Assembly: GCF_019797845.1 (NCBI RefSeq)
Contig: NZ_CP081864.1
Coordinates: 4,340,001 to 4,404,000, forward strand
Length of the DNA: 64,000 bases
Source of the DNA: Symbiopectobacterium purcellii
GTDB taxonomy: Bacteria > Pseudomonadota > Gammaproteobacteria > Enterobacterales > Enterobacteriaceae
Direction of reading: 5' to 3'
Under the pieces are notes generated by a model. That model did not search any database and had not been told where the DNA came from. It saw only the letters and a program-made list of their open reading frames with translations. Both the position numbers and the translations under genes were made by a program. This document shows, one piece after another, positions 20,522-29,312 of this stretch (position 1 is the first letter of the stretch; each line of letters opens with the position of its first letter).

Positions 20522-21424
20522 ATGAGCCACGCTACCGATCCCACGATGACCGCCGCCGCGCAGGATAACGCCACCATCCGTTCACCGATGCGTGATTTTT
20601 GGCAGGCTTTTATCCAAAACCCGCTGGCGCTGGTGTCCGGCGGATTTATTCTGCTCTTGGTGCTGGTCGCGGCCTTCGCCCCTTGGCTAGCCCCTTATAA
20701 CCCGATGGACCCGGATTGGATGGCACTGTCCGCACCGCCTTCCGCCAGCCATTGGATGGGGACCGACGATCTGGGACGCGATGTGATGAGCCGTATTATC
20801 TACGGTTCGCGCATCTCCTTATATATTGGTCTGTTTTCCGTCACGCTTGGCATGGTTGTCGGCATTGTATTGGGTCTGCTGGCCGGGTTTTATGGCCGCT
20901 GGATTGATATGCTGATCATGCGTAGCGCCGATGTGCTGTTCGCCTTCCCCGGTATGCTGCTGGCTATCGCGGTGGTCGCCATTCTCGGCCCTGGCTTGAA
21001 TAACGTGATTATCGCCGTCGCAGTATTCAGCGTGCCGGTGTTCGCACGTATCGTACGCGCTTCTGCCTTAACCCTGAAACAAGCCGCCTACGTGGAGGCG
21101 GTGCGCAGTGCCGGTGCGCCGGATCGCATCTTGCTGATCCGCCATATTCTGCCTGCCACCTTGCCGAACGTGATCGTCTATTTCACCATGCGCATTGGTA
21201 CCAGTATTCTCACGGCGGCCAGCCTGAGCTTTATCGGTCTTGGCCCTGAGCCAGATGTGCCTGAGTGGGGGAATATCCTCGCGATGAGCCGCAGCATGAT
21301 GATGGCCGGTCAATGGCACGTCAGTGTCTTCCCCGGTCTGGCGATTTTCTTCACCGTGCTGTCATTCAATTTGTTAGGCGACGCCTTGCGCGATACGCTG
21401 GACCCAAAACTGAAGAATGCATGA
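20522..21424 (+). CDS. gsiD: Peptide ABC importer permease (GsiD/DppC-like)
   Basis: A 300-residue inner-membrane permease, partner of the preceding one. An N-terminal cytoplasmic tail leads to the first membrane segment (ALVSGGFILLLVLVAAFAPWLAPY). MGTDDLGRDVMSRIIYGSR is the hallmark of DppC-type subunits, and the EAA loop is in YVEAVRSAGAPDRILLIRHILP. It closes with NLLGDALRDTLDPKLKNA, the standard ending. The start could also be the ATG at 20546. Its stop overlaps the region where the P1 peptidase gene begins, indicating one operon. Confidence 0.92.
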   Translation: MSHATDPTMTAAAQDNATIRSPMRDFWQAFIQNPLALVSGGFILLLVLVAAFAPWLAPYNPMDPDWMALSAPPSASHWMGTDDLGRDVMSRIIYGSRISLYIGLFSVTLGMVVGIVLGLLAGFYGRWIDMLIMRSADVLFAFPGMLLAIAVVAILGPGLNNVIIAVAVFSVPVFARIVRASALTLKQAAYVEAVRSAGAPDRILLIRHILPATLPNVIVYFTMRIGTSILTAASLSFIGLGPEPDVPEWGNILAMSRSMMMAGQWHVSVFPGLAIFFTVLSFNLLGDALRDTLDPKLKNA

Positions 21425-21431
21425 GAATCCT

Positions 21432-22447
21432 ATGATGGCTTTTCAACAGGCGCAGCTGCACGCCCTATTGCAGCGCTGGCGTGACCACCAGCAAGTCGGC
21501 GTGCCACGTATGCCCAGCGGCCCAGGCAACAGCCTGTGCGATGTGCCTGGCGTGCGCGTTGGGCATGAAACGCTGGCGCAGGGCGAAGTACAAACCGGCG
21601 TTACTGCCATTGTGCCGCCCAGTGACAACCTGTTTACGCAGCCGCTGCCGTGCGGTGCCGCGGTTCTGAACGGTTTTGCCAAACCGGTGGGATTGGTCCA
21701 AGTGGAAGAGCTGGGGCAACTGCAAACCCCGATCCTGCTGAGTAATACGTTGGCTATCGGCACACTGTTTACCACGCTGGTGCGCGACGCGATTGCCAAA
21801 AACCCTGAACTCGGGCGCTCGCTGCCGACGGTGAATCCGCTGGCGCTGGAATGCAATGACGGCTGGCTGAACGACATTCAGGCATTGGCGGTGACGGAAG
21901 CCATGGCGCAGGCCGCCCTGAGCAAGGCAGATACCCACTTTGCACGCGGCAGCGTCGGTGCCGGGCGCGGTATGAGCTGCTTCGGTCTGAAAGGCAGTAT
22001 CGGCACCGCATCTCGTCTGATTCCCGAACTGAATGCCACGTTGGGTGTGTTGGTGCTGGCCAATTTTGGCACGCTGGCATCGCTCACGCTGGACGGACTA
22101 CACATCGGCCCCTTTATTGAACCGCTGCTGCCCGAGTTGGCACCACAACGCGATGCGGGGTCAATTATCATCATTATGGCAACCGATGCACCGTTGGATG
22201 CGCGCCAGCTTGGGCGCATCGCCAAACGCGCCGGTGCCGGACTGGGCCGTCTGGGCAGCTATTGGGGCCACGGTTCTGGCGACATCGCCGTCGCGTTTTC
22301 CACCCAGCCCACGCCGCCGCCGATGCCACAGAACATGCCGTACTGGATGCCCTGCTGTGCGCCGAGGCGGTGAGCGGTTTTCGCGGCCACCACCGTCCAG
22401 ACTTGCGACAGGTGTTAGATAGTCTTGCACAACACGTTTTAGCGTAA
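21432..22447 (+). pseudogene. P1 family (DmpA/S58) aminopeptidase, interrupted by a -1 frameshift
   Basis: Homologue of DmpA-type L-aminopeptidase/D-esterases and beta-aminopeptidases, self-processing Ntn-like hydrolases. The first 290 or so residues are normal: CDVPGVRVGHETL, GVTAIVPPS, GSVGAGRGMSCFGLKGSIGTASR (auto-cleavage region) and GRLGSYWGHGSGDIAVAFST. Then the frame runs to a TGA at 22371-22373. The expected family C-terminus (HAVLDALLCAEAVSGFRGH ... LDSLAQHVLA) lies in the next frame and ends with TAA at 22445-22447, 10 bases before dppA, exactly where an operon gene should end. One base is missing near 22300-22310. Start at ATG 21432 or 21435, four bases after a GAG. The 1016-bp length is consistent with loss of one base. 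Confidence 0.8.
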
Positions 22448-22457
22448 GGACATACCC

Positions 22458-23279
22458 ATGAAAGTGTTTATTTCTGCCGACATCGAAGGGATCGCCGGCG
22501 TGATGCGACCGGAACAGTGCAGCCCCGGACAAGCCGAGTACCAACTGGCTCGCGGGCTGATGGAGCAGGAAGTGAACGCCGCCATTGACGGTGCTTTCGC
22601 CGGTGGCGCAACGGAAGTGGTGGTGGCTGACAGCCACGCCGCCATGACCAATCTGCGAGCAGAGAATATTGATGCCCGCGCCCGTCTGGTTCAGGGCAAA
22701 CCGCGCATACTGTCGATGGTCGATGGGCTCGAGCAGCAGGCGTTTGATGGACTGATGTTCATCGGCTACCACAGCGCTGCCGGAGAGCACGGCGTGCTGG
22801 CGCACACCATCAATGGTCGCGCCTTCTATCGGGTGAAAATCAACGATGCAGTGATGGGTGAGAGCGATATCTACGCGGCCGCCGGTGCCGAAAAGGGCAC
22901 ACCGCTGTGGCTGGTCAGCGGCGATAATATCCTGCAACAGTGGATCGCCCGCTATTATCCCCAAACCGCCTACGCCTGCGTCAAACGCGCCATTTCACAA
23001 ACCTCGGCGGAATCGCTCAGCCCACCAGCGGCGCAACAGCTGATTCGCGCACAGGCGCAACAGGCCGTGCAGCGCGCGCACCGTGAAAACACCTCGCGCA
23101 TCGCTGCGCCCTATCATCTTGAACTGATGACCGCCAAACCGGTGCTGGCCGATCTGTTTAGCCTGATCCCCGGAGTGGAACGCGGTGATGCGGTGACGGT
23201 ACACTACACCGCATCCACCATGACAGATATCGTTCGCTTGCTAAGCACTTTTTCGTATCTGGCTACCACACAGAACTAA
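22458..23279 (+). CDS. dppA: D-aminopeptidase DppA (M55 family)
   Basis: A 273-residue zinc D-aminopeptidase like Bacillus subtilis DppA, which removes N-terminal D-alanine from D-Ala-D-Ala and related peptides and assembles as a decameric ring. The metal and active-site residues are in place: D8 and E10 in ISADIEGIAGV, the DSHAAMTNL segment, IGYHSAAGEHGVLAH and VMGESDIYAA. There is no signal peptide, so it acts on imported peptides in the cytoplasm. AAGGA lies 8 bases upstream of the ATG. In Bacillus dppA also heads an ABC importer operon, so the linkage with an importer is conserved across phyla although the importer here is GsiA-type. Confidence 0.92.
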   Translation: MKVFISADIEGIAGVMRPEQCSPGQAEYQLARGLMEQEVNAAIDGAFAGGATEVVVADSHAAMTNLRAENIDARARLVQGKPRILSMVDGLEQQAFDGLMFIGYHSAAGEHGVLAHTINGRAFYRVKINDAVMGESDIYAAAGAEKGTPLWLVSGDNILQQWIARYYPQTAYACVKRAISQTSAESLSPPAAQQLIRAQAQQAVQRAHRENTSRIAAPYHLELMTAKPVLADLFSLIPGVERGDAVTVHYTASTMTDIVRLLSTFSYLATTQN

Positions 23280-23294
23280 TAACAGGGAGATGAC

Positions 23295-24257
23295 ATGGTC
23301 AAGCCAGTCATTGTGATCCACGGAGGGGCGGGGGCATTGACCCGTTCCGCCATGAGCGCAGAAAAAGAACACGCTTACCGCGACGCGTTAAACGCCATTG
23401 TCGCCAGCGGCCAGCAGATTCTCAGCCAGGGCGGCAGTGCGCTGGATGCCGTTACCGAAGCGGTGCGTTTACTGGAAGAGTGTCCGTTGTTTAATGCCGG
23501 GCACGGTTCAGTCTTTACGCACGATGAAACCCACGAACTCGATGCCAGCATCATGGATGGCCGCACTCGGGATGCTGGGGCTATCAGTTGCGTCAGCCAT
23601 ATTCGCAATCCGGTGCTGGCAGCAAGGGCTGTCATGGAACAGAGCCAGCACGTGATGTTTACCGCGGCAGGAGCAGAAGCGTTCGCACGTAAGCAGGGGC
23701 TGGAGATGGTCGAACCCGACTTCTTCTCGACCGATGCCCGGCGTGAACAGCTACATCATGCGCAAGCAGGAGAAGGGCGTGTCGTGCTGGATCACGATGG
23801 TCAGCGCGATATGGCGCAGGGTGACCCTATCGATCCGGAACGCAAATATGGCACCGTCGGTGCCGTGGCGTTGGACAGCGCAGGCAATCTCGCCGCCGCC
23901 ACCTCAACCGGCGGCATGACCAACAAGCAGGCCGGACGCGTAGGCGATAGTCCCATCGTTGGTGCAGGCTGCTACGCCAACAACAATACCGTTGCCGTCT
24001 CTTGCACTGGCACAGGCGAAGTGTTTATCCGCTGCGTAGCGGCCTATGATGTCTCTGCGTTAATGGAGTATGCCGGGCTGACGCTGGAGCAAGCCGGCGA
24101 GCGCGTGGTGATGGAAAAACTGTTGCCGCTGGACGGCAGCGGTGGCCTGATCGCCGTCGATAAAGAAGGAAACATCGCGTTGCCGTTCAACAGTGAAGGG
24201 ATGTACCGCGGTTATGGCTATGTAGGCCAAGCCCCGTGGGTGGGCATTTACCGCTAA
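23295..24257 (+). CDS. iaaA: Isoaspartyl peptidase / L-asparaginase (IaaA, plant-type)
   Basis: A 320-residue Ntn hydrolase that cleaves beta-aspartyl dipeptides. It opens with KPVIVIHGGAGAL. The autoprocessing site is the G-T bond in KYGTVGAVALDSAGN, with the new N-terminal threonine as nucleophile. STGGMTNKQAGRVGDSPIVGAG and SCTGTGEVFIR form the substrate site. In E. coli iaaA is the first gene of the iaaA-gsiABCD operon; here it is the last gene of an expanded version. A perfect 10-bp hairpin (24268-24294) follows the stop. Confidence 0.95.
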   Translation: MVKPVIVIHGGAGALTRSAMSAEKEHAYRDALNAIVASGQQILSQGGSALDAVTEAVRLLEECPLFNAGHGSVFTHDETHELDASIMDGRTRDAGAISCVSHIRNPVLAARAVMEQSQHVMFTAAGAEAFARKQGLEMVEPDFFSTDARREQLHHAQAGEGRVVLDHDGQRDMAQGDPIDPERKYGTVGAVALDSAGNLAAATSTGGMTNKQAGRVGDSPIVGAGCYANNNTVAVSCTGTGEVFIRCVAAYDVSALMEYAGLTLEQAGERVVMEKLLPLDGSGGLIAVDKEGNIALPFNSEGMYRGYGYVGQAPWVGIYR

Positions 24258-24267
24258 CGTACAGGTA

Positions 24268-24294
24268 GCGGAATGCCCTGTGCTGGCATTCCGC
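24268..24294. terminator. Hairpin between the two convergent peptide operons
   Basis: GCGGAATGCC-CTGTGCT-GGCATTCCGC is a perfect 10-bp stem with a 7-base loop, 11 bases after the iaaA stop and 24 before the stop of the opposing hydrolase gene. No T run follows closely. GAAGTATGACGGGTATA just beyond (24300-24316) matches the end of the repeat family at 13903 and 59101. Confidence 0.55.
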
Positions 24295-24317
24295 AACGTG
24301 AAGTATGACGGGTATAT

Positions 24318-25838
24318 TTACGCCCAGTGAACGTCCCCACGCCGCGCCGTCACCACCCGACTGCGGTTAAGCAAAAACGTCATGTTGTTGCCTTCGATAT
24401 GCAACGCAAAGCGTTTCTCCCACGGGCCGTCCTGCGCGGTCGCCAATAGCCGACCTTGACCCAAACACTCCAGCGACGCAACCGGCGCCGAGGGGCCAAT
24501 TCCCATCACCAGGCGGTCGCCTTCAATCACCCATTCACTGCGCCATTCCGGACAGAACCAGCGGCCTTGCGCTTGCGCGAGAGAATCATCGCGATGTGGC
24601 AGCACAAAGCGTTTGGTGGCATGGCCTATTTCACCCTCAATCACTGTCCCTTTCTGACGCAGCTGCATCGGCAAATGGCTGGAGAGCGATATCGCTCCGT
24701 CCTCTGACGGATAGAGCGTTTCGGTCGCGCCCAACCAGCAGGCGTTGTTGCCACTGATTTCCAGCCACTCGCTGCCGTTTTCCGCCACATACAGCCCCGG
24801 CATCAGCGCATGGCCCGGTTGCGGTAACGCTTGCCCGGTCAGCGCCGCCATGATGCGCAGTGCACAATCATAGGTTGACACGTCCTCACGGTTTGCCACC
24901 AGCGCCAGCCCCACACCACGCTGCGGATCGAGCAGAAAATAGCTCTTATAACCCGCATGAGAACCCCCGTGGCCGACCCAGTGCGCATCACCAAAACGTG
25001 AATGAGCAACCCCTAAACCATAGCCAGTCACGCGGCCATCCGTTAGCTGGCGCGGTGCAGTCAGGCGCGCCACTACCCCGCGCCCCGGCCCCTCATCGCG
25101 CAATAGCGTTTGCAACCAGGTGCTCAAATCACGCACGCTGCCCGCCACACTGCCGGACGCAGAAAGATGTAGCCCGGCGCTTGCCAGTTGCCAACCGCTG
25201 TCGCTGCGCCAATACCCCGGCACCAACCCAGGCACAATATCAAACCAGGTTTCCGGTGCGAACAGGTGGATATCTAAGGGTTGGCAAATATGCTGCTGCA
25301 AGCGTTCGGCAAACAAAATGCCCTTGGCTTTCAACGCCTCCTCCACCAGCCGATAGCCGGTATTGGAATAGGAAATTTCACTGCCTGCCGGGTAGTTCAA
25401 CTTATCCAGCGCAGCAACAAACGCCAGCAAATCATCAGATTGCGTGGCGTTGTAGACCGATAACCCAAGCAACGATAGCGTTTCACGCAAATCGTGCAAC
25501 CCGGCCGTCATATCCAACGCCTGACCGACGGTAACCTGCCCGCTCGGGCCACGCAGTTGGGGCAGATGCTGCGCCAACCGGTCGTCGAGTGCGATAACCT
25601 CTGCTAACGGCCCGGTGACCAACGAAGCAAATATATGTTTGGTTACCGAGGCAAAACGCACCACGCTATCCGCGCTGAATGGCGTGCCTTGCGCCAGGTC
25701 AGCCAGACCGCCGCAGCTTAACGCCCGTAACTGATTGCCATCAAACAGCGCAATTGCGCCGCCGGGCTGCCCCTCTCCCTGCCATTGCGCCGTGATGGAC
25801 TGCGCCACCTCCGTCGCCCGCTGCCAATCAAGCGTCAT
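24318..25838 (-). CDS. S12-family serine hydrolase, D-aminopeptidase (DAP)-like
   Basis: A 506-residue penicillin-recognising serine hydrolase. The catalytic SxxK is SVTK in RFASVTKHIFA, YSNTGY supplies the YxN motif, and GHGGSHAGY the third (HxG) motif. After the catalytic domain (to about residue 330) come two beta-rich parts, matching the three-domain layout and roughly 520-residue length of D-aminopeptidase DAP from Brucella (Ochrobactrum) anthropi. No signal peptide is visible, so it is cytoplasmic and not a beta-lactamase of the usual type. Its ATG overlaps the TGA of the upstream ABC ATPase gene (ATGA), so it is translationally coupled to the importer. D-stereospecific peptide cleavage is the likely role, inferred from family and context. 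Confidence 0.8.
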   Translation of the reverse strand: MTLDWQRATEVAQSITAQWQGEGQPGGAIALFDGNQLRALSCGGLADLAQGTPFSADSVVRFASVTKHIFASLVTGPLAEVIALDDRLAQHLPQLRGPSGQVTVGQALDMTAGLHDLRETLSLLGLSVYNATQSDDLLAFVAALDKLNYPAGSEISYSNTGYRLVEEALKAKGILFAERLQQHICQPLDIHLFAPETWFDIVPGLVPGYWRSDSGWQLASAGLHLSASGSVAGSVRDLSTWLQTLLRDEGPGRGVVARLTAPRQLTDGRVTGYGLGVAHSRFGDAHWVGHGGSHAGYKSYFLLDPQRGVGLALVANREDVSTYDCALRIMAALTGQALPQPGHALMPGLYVAENGSEWLEISGNNACWLGATETLYPSEDGAISLSSHLPMQLRQKGTVIEGEIGHATKRFVLPHRDDSLAQAQGRWFCPEWRSEWVIEGDRLVMGIGPSAPVASLECLGQGRLLATAQDGPWEKRFALHIEGNNMTFLLNRSRVVTARRGDVHWA

Positions 25839-26575
25839 GCGGGTTCCTCCAATGCGATACTCAATGCATACAACTCAGCGGTATGAGGATGTTGAATCTG
25901 CCCGGCACGTAGCTGCTCGGCGCTCAGGCTTTCTACCATCTCTCCTTGCTGCATCACCCCCACCTGCTCGCACAAGTGGGTCACCACGGCCAGATTATGG
26001 CTCACCATCAGGTAGGTCAGCTTACGCTCCTGCCGGATATCTGCCAGCAGATTCAAGATTTCAGCCTGTACCGATACATCCAGCGCAGAGGTCGGTTCAT
26101 CCAACAGCAGCACTTCCGGCTCGACAATCAGCGCCCGAGCAATGGCAACGCGTTGGCGCTGTCCACCTGACAACTGGTGCGGGAAACGAAAACGCACCGC
26201 CGCAGGCAGCCCCACATCATCCAGCATTTTGGCAATGCGTTGCTCAGCATTATCGACGCAGTGCACCAACAGGGGCTCTTGTAAAATGCGATCGATGGTT
26301 TGGCGCGGATGAAGAGAACCATAAGGGTCTTGAAATACCATCTGCACTTGGCGGAAGAAGTCCCGCCCGCGTTTGGCGCCGAGGGCCATGCCCCCGAACA
26401 GCATCTCACCCTGCCAGTTATCGTTCAAACCGGCCAGCGCGCGCAGAATGGTCGATTTACCGGAACCGCTCTCGCCAACAATGCCAAAACTGCCGCCACT
26501 CTCTACCTGAAAAGAGACGCCCTTGACCACCTCGGTAGCGCCAAAAGCGATACGCAAGTTATTTAAGGTAATCAT
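25835..26575 (-). CDS. Peptide ABC importer ATPase (DppF-like)
   Basis: A 246-residue ATPase: Walker A GESGSGKST, Q-loop VFQDPYGSLHP, signature LSGGQRQR, Walker B VLLLDEPTSALD, and the H-loop region MVSHNLAVV. It is the second ATPase of a DppBCDF-type importer, shorter at the C-terminus than E. coli DppF. I chose the ATG at 26575, which overlaps the TGA of the preceding ATPase gene (ATGA). It in turn overlaps the S12 hydrolase gene by 4 bases, so three genes are coupled. Confidence 0.9.
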   Translation of the reverse strand: MITLNNLRIAFGATEVVKGVSFQVESGGSFGIVGESGSGKSTILRALAGLNDNWQGEMLFGGMALGAKRGRDFFRQVQMVFQDPYGSLHPRQTIDRILQEPLLVHCVDNAEQRIAKMLDDVGLPAAVRFRFPHQLSGGQRQRVAIARALIVEPEVLLLDEPTSALDVSVQAEILNLLADIRQERKLTYLMVSHNLAVVTHLCEQVGVMQQGEMVESLSAEQLRAGQIQHPHTAELYALSIALEEPA

Positions 26576-27402
26576 CCGTTTTTCCACGCCTCATCACGTT
26601 TCATTACCGGCAGCCGTTCACGCGGGTGTTTCAGTGACGGCAAACAGGCCAACAGTCCCTGGGTATACGGGTGCTGCGCAAGCTGGAGATCTTTGGCGGC
26701 CAGCATCTCCACCACCCGCCCGGCATACATCACCGCCACGCGATCGCAGAAATGCGACACCAGCGGCAGGTCATGGCTGATCAAAATCAGCCCCATGCCA
26801 CGCTGTGAGACCAGATCGTCGATCAGCTTGAGGATATCGGCCTGCACTGTGGCATCCAATGCGCTGGTGGGCTCGTCCGCAATCAGCAGTTCCGGGTCAG
26901 GCGCCAGCATCATGGCGATCATCGCCCGTTGCCCCATCCCGCCGGACACCTCATGCGGATAGCGTGCGGCCACCTGCTGCGGTTCGCGAATGCGCACCTG
27001 CTCTAACAAATCGGTGGCTGCCGCCAGCGCGGCACGGTGCGAGCCGCCCTTATGCTCACGCCATGCTTCAGCGATCTGTTGACCAATCGTCATCACCGGA
27101 TTGAGGGAGTATTTCGGGTCTTGCAGAATAAAGCCCACCCGCTTGCCACGAATACGACGTAAGGTTTTTTCATCCGCGCCGCGCAAATCGATGCCGTCAA
27201 AGCTAAGCTTATCCGCCTCCACGCGCGCACTGCCGGGCAGCAGTTGCATCAGGCTGCGTGCCGTCAGAGATTTGCCTGAACCGCTCTCCCCGACAATCGC
27301 GAATTTCTCTTTGCCAATACTCAGCGAAACGCCACGCACCGCTTCAAACGTCTGTGTACGGCTCGCGAACGTAATACGCAAGTTTTCAATTTCCACCAAC
27401 AT
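26572..27402 (-). CDS. Peptide ABC importer ATPase (DppD-like)
   Basis: A 276-residue ATPase of a peptide/nickel-type importer: Walker A GESGSGKS, Q-loop ILQDPKYSLNPV, signature VSGGMGQR (one substitution from the usual LSGGMRQR), Walker B LLIADEPTSALD, H-loop LISHDLPLV, and the HPYTQGLLACLPSL tail typical of oligopeptide ATPases. The ATG directly follows the TAA of the permease gene, and its stop overlaps the next ATPase start. Confidence 0.9.
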   Translation of the reverse strand: MLVEIENLRITFASRTQTFEAVRGVSLSIGKEKFAIVGESGSGKSLTARSLMQLLPGSARVEADKLSFDGIDLRGADEKTLRRIRGKRVGFILQDPKYSLNPVMTIGQQIAEAWREHKGGSHRAALAAATDLLEQVRIREPQQVAARYPHEVSGGMGQRAMIAMMLAPDPELLIADEPTSALDATVQADILKLIDDLVSQRGMGLILISHDLPLVSHFCDRVAVMYAGRVVEMLAAKDLQLAQHPYTQGLLACLPSLKHPRERLPVMKRDEAWKNG

Positions 27403-28305
27403 TTAGCGCTCCTTCGGGTCCAGTACGTCACGCAAACCGTCACCCAAAAAGTTAAACGCCAGCGAGGTCATGAAAATGGCGATACACGGCACCAACGGCA
27501 CCCACCATTCGGAGAATAAGAAACGTCGCGCAGTAGCAATCATGGTGCCCCATTCCGGCGAAGGCGGCTGTGCCCCCATGCCGAGAAAGCCCAGACTGGC
27601 CGCCGTGATGATGATAGAACTCATATCCAGCGTGATACGCACCACCAGACTCGGCACGCAGAGCGGCATAATGTGGCGCACGATAATGCGCAACGGCGTC
27701 GCCCCAGTGAGCTTGCAGGCAGCGATAAAATCACTGTGGCGAAACTGCATGGTTTCCGCCCGCGCCAGGCGCGCATAGGGCGGCCAGGACGTCAGCGCAA
27801 TCGCCAAGATGGCGCTCTCGACACCGGGCTTCAACGCAGCAACAAACGCCAACGCCAGAATCAATCGGGGGAAGGAGAGGAAAATATCCGTTACGCGCAT
27901 CAGGGTTTTGTCTACCCAGCCACCGGCATACCCGGCGACACAGCCAATCAATAACCCTAGCGGCGCGGTCAGCACCACTACGGCGATCACCATGCCGAGG
28001 GTGGTACGACCGCCATACAGAATACGGGTGTAGATATCACGCCCCAATTCATCCGTGCCGAACCAATGGGCAGCAGAAGGCGGTGCCAATCGGTTGGCCA
28101 GATCCTGAAATCCCGGCTGATAAGACGTCAGCCAAGGCGCGAGAGATGACAATACCAGTACAGCCAGAATCACCACCAACCCGATCATTGCCATCGGATT
28201 AGTCTGTAGCCCCAACCATAAGCGATAACGTCGCCCCCAGATGGCCTGACGGCGCGTCGCGGGCGTTTCGTCGAGCAACCATGCTCGTGAGACAGGAAAA
28301 ATCAT
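27403..28305 (-). CDS. Peptide ABC importer permease (DppC-like)
   Basis: A 300-residue inner-membrane permease. MAMIGLVVILAVLVLSSLAPWLTSY is the first membrane segment, FGTDELGRDIYTRILYGGR the DppC-type hallmark, and FIAACKLTGATPLRIIVRHIMP the EAA loop. It ends NFLGDGLRDVLDPKER. I chose the ATG at 28305 because it overlaps the TGA of the preceding permease (ATGA); an upstream GTG at 28323 is less likely. Adjacent to the ATPase gene with no gap. Confidence 0.9.
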   Translation of the reverse strand: MIFPVSRAWLLDETPATRRQAIWGRRYRLWLGLQTNPMAMIGLVVILAVLVLSSLAPWLTSYQPGFQDLANRLAPPSAAHWFGTDELGRDIYTRILYGGRTTLGMVIAVVVLTAPLGLLIGCVAGYAGGWVDKTLMRVTDIFLSFPRLILALAFVAALKPGVESAILAIALTSWPPYARLARAETMQFRHSDFIAACKLTGATPLRIIVRHIMPLCVPSLVVRITLDMSSIIITAASLGFLGMGAQPPSPEWGTMIATARRFLFSEWWVPLVPCIAIFMTSLAFNFLGDGLRDVLDPKER

Positions 28306-29312
28306 TTTACGCGCGGGTCCCAAAGTCGATAGAGAATGTCAGCCAGCAAATTGAGCAGCACGTATACGGTGCCCACCAGCAACGTGGCACCAATCACCGG
28401 ATTCATGTCAGCGTTCATCAATGCCGTGGTGAGGTATTGACCTAGCCCCGGCCAGGCGAACACGTTTTCCGTGACCACCGCCCCTTCCAACAGCCCGGCA
28501 TAGGTCAGTGCCAATACGGTCACCAACTGCACCGCAACGGTCGGAAAGGCGTGACGCCAGATAACCCGACGCGACGACAGCCCTTTGGCGCGCGCGGTAA
28601 TGACGAATTCACCGCTCAACGCATTGAGCATGAAGGTACGTGTCATACGGGTGATATACGCCATACTGAAATAGGCGAGGATCAAGACCGGCTGCGCCAT
28701 GTGTGCCAGCGCGTCGTGAAAGGCGGCGTAATCCCGCGCCAACAGCGAATCCACCGTGAGCAAGCCAGTGACCTGCGGCACCATATCCTGAAAAATGATG
28801 TCCTGACGCCCCGGCCCCGGCGCAATGCCGAGTACGGCATAGAAGATAAGCAAGCTAAGCAGTGCCAGCACAAACACGGGCAACGAGTGCCCCGCCAGAC
28901 AAACCATACGAATGGTTTGATCGACCCAAGTACTCTGCCTCACTGCGGCCCACACGCCGAGTGGAATACCGACCAGCGCCGCGATAATGATAGCGGCGGT
29001 AGCCAGCTCCAGCGTAGCCGGGAAGAAACGCGCGATATCCGTCATCACGGGATTGGACGTAAGGATCGAATTGCCGAGATCGCCGTGCAACAGTTGCGAA
29101 AGATAGCGGCCAAACTGCACCCACAGGGGCTGATTCAGCCCCATCTCTTCACGCACGCGTTGCACCACGTATTCCGGCGCATTGTCCCCCACCATCGCCA
29201 ACACCGGATCGGTGGGCATGATGCGACCGATAAAAAAGGTCAGCACCGACAGCCCCAACAGCGTGAGCAGCAAGCTGCCCAGGGTACTGAGAATACGTTT
29301 TGCTATCAGCAT
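28302..29312 (-). CDS. Peptide ABC importer permease (DppB-like)
   Basis: A 336-residue inner-membrane permease. The N-terminal segment LLLTLLGLSVLTFFIGRIMP is followed by TDPVLAMVGDNAP and the YVQRVREEMGLNQPLWVQFGRYL stretch typical of DppB proteins. The EAA loop is FVITARAKGLSSRRVIWRHAF. It ends LADILYRLWDPRVK. Its ATG shares one base with the TGA of the binding-protein gene, and its end overlaps the next permease. Confidence 0.9.
   Translation of the reverse strand: MLIAKRILSTLGSLLLTLLGLSVLTFFIGRIMPTDPVLAMVGDNAPEYVVQRVREEMGLNQPLWVQFGRYLSQLLHGDLGNSILTSNPVMTDIARFFPATLELATAAIIIAALVGIPLGVWAAVRQSTWVDQTIRMVCLAGHSLPVFVLALLSLLIFYAVLGIAPGPGRQDIIFQDMVPQVTGLLTVDSLLARDYAAFHDALAHMAQPVLILAYFSMAYITRMTRTFMLNALSGEFVITARAKGLSSRRVIWRHAFPTVAVQLVTVLALTYAGLLEGAVVTENVFAWPGLGQYLTTALMNADMNPVIGATLLVGTVYVLLNLLADILYRLWDPRVK

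Noticed and set aside
22161..22964. A 267-codon minus-strand frame across the P1 peptidase and dppA
   Set aside because: Overlaps two recognised genes on the other strand and crosses an operon gap.
24860..26526. Long plus-strand frames opposite the S12 hydrolase and ABC ATPase genes
   Set aside because: High-GC third positions of the real minus-strand genes keep antisense frames open; the products are proline/arginine/histidine-rich with no domain.
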